Assembly: GCA_030152985.1 (NCBI GenBank)
Contig: JASLIE010000110.1
Coordinates: 1 to 7,525 of the forward strand
Direction: 5' to 3'
Length of the DNA stretch: 7,525 bases
From: Bacillaceae bacterium
GTDB lineage: Bacteria > Bacillota > Bacilli > Bacillales > Amphibacillaceae
The notes beneath the pieces are model-generated. The model searched no databases and was not told the origin of the DNA. It saw only the letters and a list, made by a program, of their open reading frames with translations. This document shows positions 5,267-7,525 of the stretch, one piece after another (position 1 is the first letter of the stretch; each line of letters begins with the position of its first letter). Made by a program: the position numbers and the translations under genes.

Positions 5267-6292
5267 TTATTCTTGATTTTTACGTGCTCCGAGTCGGTAA
5301 ACAATGAAGAGTAAGATTAGGATGACAATTGCACCAATAATGACATACCAAAGTGTATAGTCTTTTTCAAGATCGACCGCTGCTTCGTTATACTCTTTTG
5401 CTTCATCTGATTCAATTGTAAAATACTCTGTCCATTCCCAGATTTCTTCCTCATCTGTTGCTGTCAGTTCAATCCGATATTTCCCTGCTTTAAACTCCTG
5501 ATCCTCCCAATTAATCGCATAATCAAAGTTTGAATTTGGTGCCATTCTTAAATCCTCACGTGCTGCTTCAAAGAGAACCTCATCACCTTTTTCTTTGTAG
5601 ATTTTAGCATCAACTGATAAGGGTTTAACTATTGTTGCTTCTGTATTTTGTAAATTTGCAGTGACTGCATTTCTAAAATTAACTTGAGTTGCTTTCACTT
5701 CATTTAATTCAAGTTCTGGAGCAATTTCTTGATCGTTCATTGACATTTGTATACCAATAATATAAGCAAATTTATTTTTAATTTGCGTGTCATCTTCTTT
5801 TTCTTTTTTCTCATCTTCTTTTTCTTGGAAGTGAATACCACCTAAAAGAATCCCGTCAAATTCAGTATCAGGCATTTCAACATTTAATTTTAAAACTTTA
5901 GAACTTTCTGCTGGAATAGTCACTTCTTTTTCTGTTTTAATGATATCTTCAATATTAATCGTTAATGTTTCATCTTTTTCTGCATCAACTTGACTATAAT
6001 CAATAATCCCATTGTTATTTGTAATAGCAGTATTTACTTGTGGAATAACTGTCACATCTTCTTTCGTTGCATTTTCCATCAAGACTTCAAGCGTTTGCTT
6101 TTGTTTTGGTTCCATTCTTAAATCAAAATATGTTTGTTGTTTATCAATCTGGTTATCTGGAATAATTGCTTTCACCGAAAAATTTAATTCCGAAGCTTTA
6201 GCAAATTGAATCCCAAGTCCCAAAAAGAACATTACAATTAACATAAGACTAACTCCAATAACTTTTCCTCTTAGCTTACTAGTCATAATCAT
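5267..6292 (-). CDS. DUF916/DUF3324 WxL-interacting protein, membrane anchored
   Basis: This protein of about 341 residues has the standard architecture of the family. A signal peptide (about residues 1-34, hydrophobic core VIGVSLMLIVMFFLGLGI, cleavage near FAKA-S) leads into the DUF916 domain (about 35-157), marked by NFSVKAIIPDNQI and YFDL. A highly charged linker of Glu/Lys/Asp (157-168), the DUF3324 domain (about 170-297), a transmembrane helix (about 313-333) and a short basic tail follow. In this family DUF916 is the peptidoglycan-binding part (WxLIP_PGBD) and DUF3324 the host-binding part. The protein is thought to hold WxL proteins at the cell surface, consistent with the WxL gene directly upstream. 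Start choice: the first in-frame codon is GTG (6295), only three bases from AAGGA (6299-6303); the next codon, ATG at 6292, has better spacing. It ends just before a strong terminator. Confidence 0.92.
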   Translation of the reverse strand: MIMTSKLRGKVIGVSLMLIVMFFLGLGIQFAKASELNFSVKAIIPDNQIDKQQTYFDLRMEPKQKQTLEVLMENATKEDVTVIPQVNTAITNNNGIIDYSQVDAEKDETLTINIEDIIKTEKEVTIPAESSKVLKLNVEMPDTEFDGILLGGIHFQEKEDEKKEKEDDTQIKNKFAYIIGIQMSMNDQEIAPELELNEVKATQVNFRNAVTANLQNTEATIVKPLSVDAKIYKEKGDEVLFEAAREDLRMAPNSNFDYAINWEDQEFKAGKYRIELTATDEEEIWEWTEYFTIESDEAKEYNEAAVDLEKDYTLWYVIIGAIVILILLFIVYRLGARKNQE

Positions 6293-6298
6293 CACGCT

Positions 6299-6303
6299 TC
6301 CTT
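6299..6303 (-). promoter_or_regulatory. Shine-Dalgarno of the DUF916 protein gene
   Basis: AAGGA on the - strand stands six bases before ATG 6292, three before GTG 6295 and twelve before ATG 6286. The middle option fits best; the three candidates change only the first four residues. Confidence 0.6.
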
Positions 6304-6338
6304 CTCTTTTTTCTTAAACTTATCTTTAATATATATAT

Positions 6339-6347
6339 ATTTTATCA
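6339..6347 (-). promoter_or_regulatory. candidate extended -10 promoter of the DUF916 gene
   Basis: On the - strand TGATAAAAT matches an extended -10 (TG, one base, TAAAAT), placing the start near 6332 and a leader of about 40 bases. No convincing -35 is present. A TA run (6329-6341) adjoins it. The gene needs its own promoter because a strong terminator lies upstream, but the exact site is uncertain. Confidence 0.35.
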
Positions 6348-6396
6348 GTAGTTTATTTTCTACTTTTAATCATCATCTATACACTTTATATACAAG

Positions 6397-6422
6397 AAAA
6401 AAGAGACCTTATAAGGTCTCTT
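6397..6422 (-). terminator. Rho-independent terminator after the WxL gene
   Basis: Bases 6401-6422 form a perfect 22-base palindrome with arms AAGAGACCTTA and TAAGGTCTCTT. On the - strand it folds into a stem of eight to nine pairs followed by six T (6402-6397). It starts six bases after the WxL stop codon and separates the WxL and DUF916 transcripts. Confidence 0.88.
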
Positions 6423-6427
6423 CTCAA

Positions 6428-7525
6428 TTAAGGTGCATCAGTTAAGGTCCAACTTAGTTCGCCTTTGTATTCATCCTTTAAGACAGATGAACCTGCTACT
6501 TTTAAGTATAAACCTTCCTTGCCTTCAGCCCAATGTTCTGATAAGTTATAGCGCTTTAATTTTATACCGCCACCTATATCAATATTTTCTATTTCAATAA
6601 TTGTTTGAAATTCCTTATTTAATAAGACATCTTCACCTTCTTCTGTTCGGTAATGTAAAGCATTTTTAAGTAAACGCGATGTCTTTTTACCTGTTAAATC
6701 CTCTTTTATTTTAAGATCAATCGACCAATCAGCCCCTTTTTCTCTTTCATCAATCACAATCAGCGAGTCATTCATCTCAGATTTATTAAAAAAGTATGTT
6801 TCATCAACAGATGAGATTTTACCTTTAAAATTAATCTGATCTGGCACTTCACTGATGTAGAGACTTCCTTCTCGATAATAGAATTTTACATCGATTGTTT
6901 CACCTGCAATATATATTCCTGTTTGATTAGCCGGTAATTTATCTTCTTTTAAAACATATCCTGAGATAGATTCAGGATTTATATTGTAAGTCTCATTATG
7001 AAGTCCAGTAAATGTACGGGGAGGTCTAATTTCTTTTTGAGTTGCATCATTTATATAATGTACTTTAACAAACCCTTCTTTCGCTTTTTTAACATTTAAT
7101 GTTACATCATTCCCAATTACATTCTTAATTGCTGCCTCTCCACGGACTTTTATTGTTTCCTTTCCAATCACAGCTGTTTTTGCCTCTAAATCAAATGAGA
7201 GTTTATTTTCTCTCTGTCTTTCATCTAGGGTTGTCTTTGGAAAAGAAAGTTCATTTGTATTCTCATCAAAAACAACTCCATCTGTAATCACTTGTCCGTC
7301 TGATTTTGCACTTCCTTCTTTATATTTAAAACCCCTTGGTATTTCCACAGTCACAATCCCATCTTTCCAGGGATCTAAATCAACCGAATCATAACGCGTT
7401 ATTACTTCATAATTCAGGGTTTGACCATTTGATACATCAACTTCATCTTTATAAACACCGTCTTCTGTCATGTTTTTCACTCTTGCTCTTTGACTAATGA
7501 GTTGATGCTGAGGCAACTCTTTAAA
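6428..7525 (-). CDS. WxL-domain surface protein with MucBP domain, C-terminal part (5' end outside window)
   Basis: The frame stays open to the right edge (the last codons read FKE before LPQHQ), so the visible 365 residues are a fragment and the true start is not seen. Order of parts: an all-beta domain (about 15-145) with VSNGQTLNYEV, as in DUF11-like or adhesin backbone repeats; a MucBP-like domain (about 150-218, GFVKVHYINDATQKEIR to VKFYY); and a C-terminal WxL domain (about 219-365) beginning GSLYISEVPDQINF. The distal WxL motif is intact as LSWTLTDAP at the extreme C-terminus. The proximal one is WSI (about residue 267, ADWSIDLKI) instead of W-x-L. WxL domains bind peptidoglycan non-covalently and place the protein on the cell surface. 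The DUF916/DUF3324 gene immediately downstream is the usual partner. There is no LPXTG or transmembrane anchor, as expected for WxL proteins. Confidence 0.87.
   Translation of the reverse strand, partial: FKELPQHQLISQRARVKNMTEDGVYKDEVDVSNGQTLNYEVITRYDSVDLDPWKDGIVTVEIPRGFKYKEGSAKSDGQVITDGVVFDENTNELSFPKTTLDERQRENKLSFDLEAKTAVIGKETIKVRGEAAIKNVIGNDVTLNVKKAKEGFVKVHYINDATQKEIRPPRTFTGLHNETYNINPESISGYVLKEDKLPANQTGIYIAGETIDVKFYYREGSLYISEVPDQINFKGKISSVDETYFFNKSEMNDSLIVIDEREKGADWSIDLKIKEDLTGKKTSRLLKNALHYRTEEGEDVLLNKEFQTIIEIENIDIGGGIKLKRYNLSEHWAEGKEGLYLKVAGSSVLKDEYKGELSWTLTDAP

Noticed and set aside
7514..7516. TTG at 7516 as the start of the WxL protein
   Set aside because: The frame is open to the window edge and there is no signal peptide after this codon, so the gene begins outside the window.

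Overview
The window is low-GC DNA from a Gram-positive bacterium of the Firmicutes. It most resembles the Lactobacillales (Enterococcus/Vagococcus/Carnobacterium type). The evidence is strong AAGGAGG-type ribosome binding sites, a WxL protein beside a DUF916/DUF3324 protein, MucBP repeats with a sortase-type C-terminus, and a MinJ-like PDZ membrane protein. The genus is an inference; no rRNA or other marker is present.

Layout: the left edge (1-663, + strand) is the C-terminal part of a wall-anchored MucBP-repeat protein. It ends in a bidirectional terminator (666-712) shared with the convergent genes. Every other gene is on the - strand. In transcription order from the right edge these are: the C-terminal 365 residues of a WxL surface protein (6428-7525, open at the edge), a terminator, a DUF916/DUF3324 membrane-anchored WxL-partner protein (5267-6292), a terminator/attenuator hairpin touching the next ribosome binding site, a multi-pass membrane protein with a C-terminal PDZ domain (4111-5208), ribokinase (3165-4094), a nucleoside hydrolase overlapping it (2255-3175), and an SsuE-type FMN reductase (1684-2202) with its terminator. 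A separate transcription unit follows: a promoter (1627-1655), a well-conserved M-box Mg2+ riboswitch (1447-1603), an intrinsic terminator (1412-1443), a 31-codon ORF with an excellent ribosome binding site (1293-1388), and a GNAT acetyltransferase (711-1271).

How the genes work together: the WxL and DUF916/DUF3324 proteins fit the known Csc-type surface complex, in which the DUF916/DUF3324 protein tethers WxL proteins at the envelope. The MucBP-repeat protein at the other end is another adhesin-like wall protein. The nucleoside hydrolase releases ribose, which ribokinase phosphorylates to ribose 5-phosphate, so the two overlapping genes form a short nucleoside-salvage route; no ribose or nucleoside transporter is visible. 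The PDZ membrane protein lies 16 bases upstream of ribokinase and seems to share its transcript, although no functional link is obvious.

The most unusual element is the M-box. This riboswitch normally controls Mg2+ transporters, but here no transporter follows. Instead the regulated transcript encodes an unrecognised 31-residue peptide, with an acidic/proline N-terminus and a short hydrophobic stretch, followed by a GNAT acetyltransferase. Four starts differ from the longest open frame and are corrected here from ribosome-binding-site placement or the window edge (reductase, PDZ protein, DUF916 protein, WxL protein).
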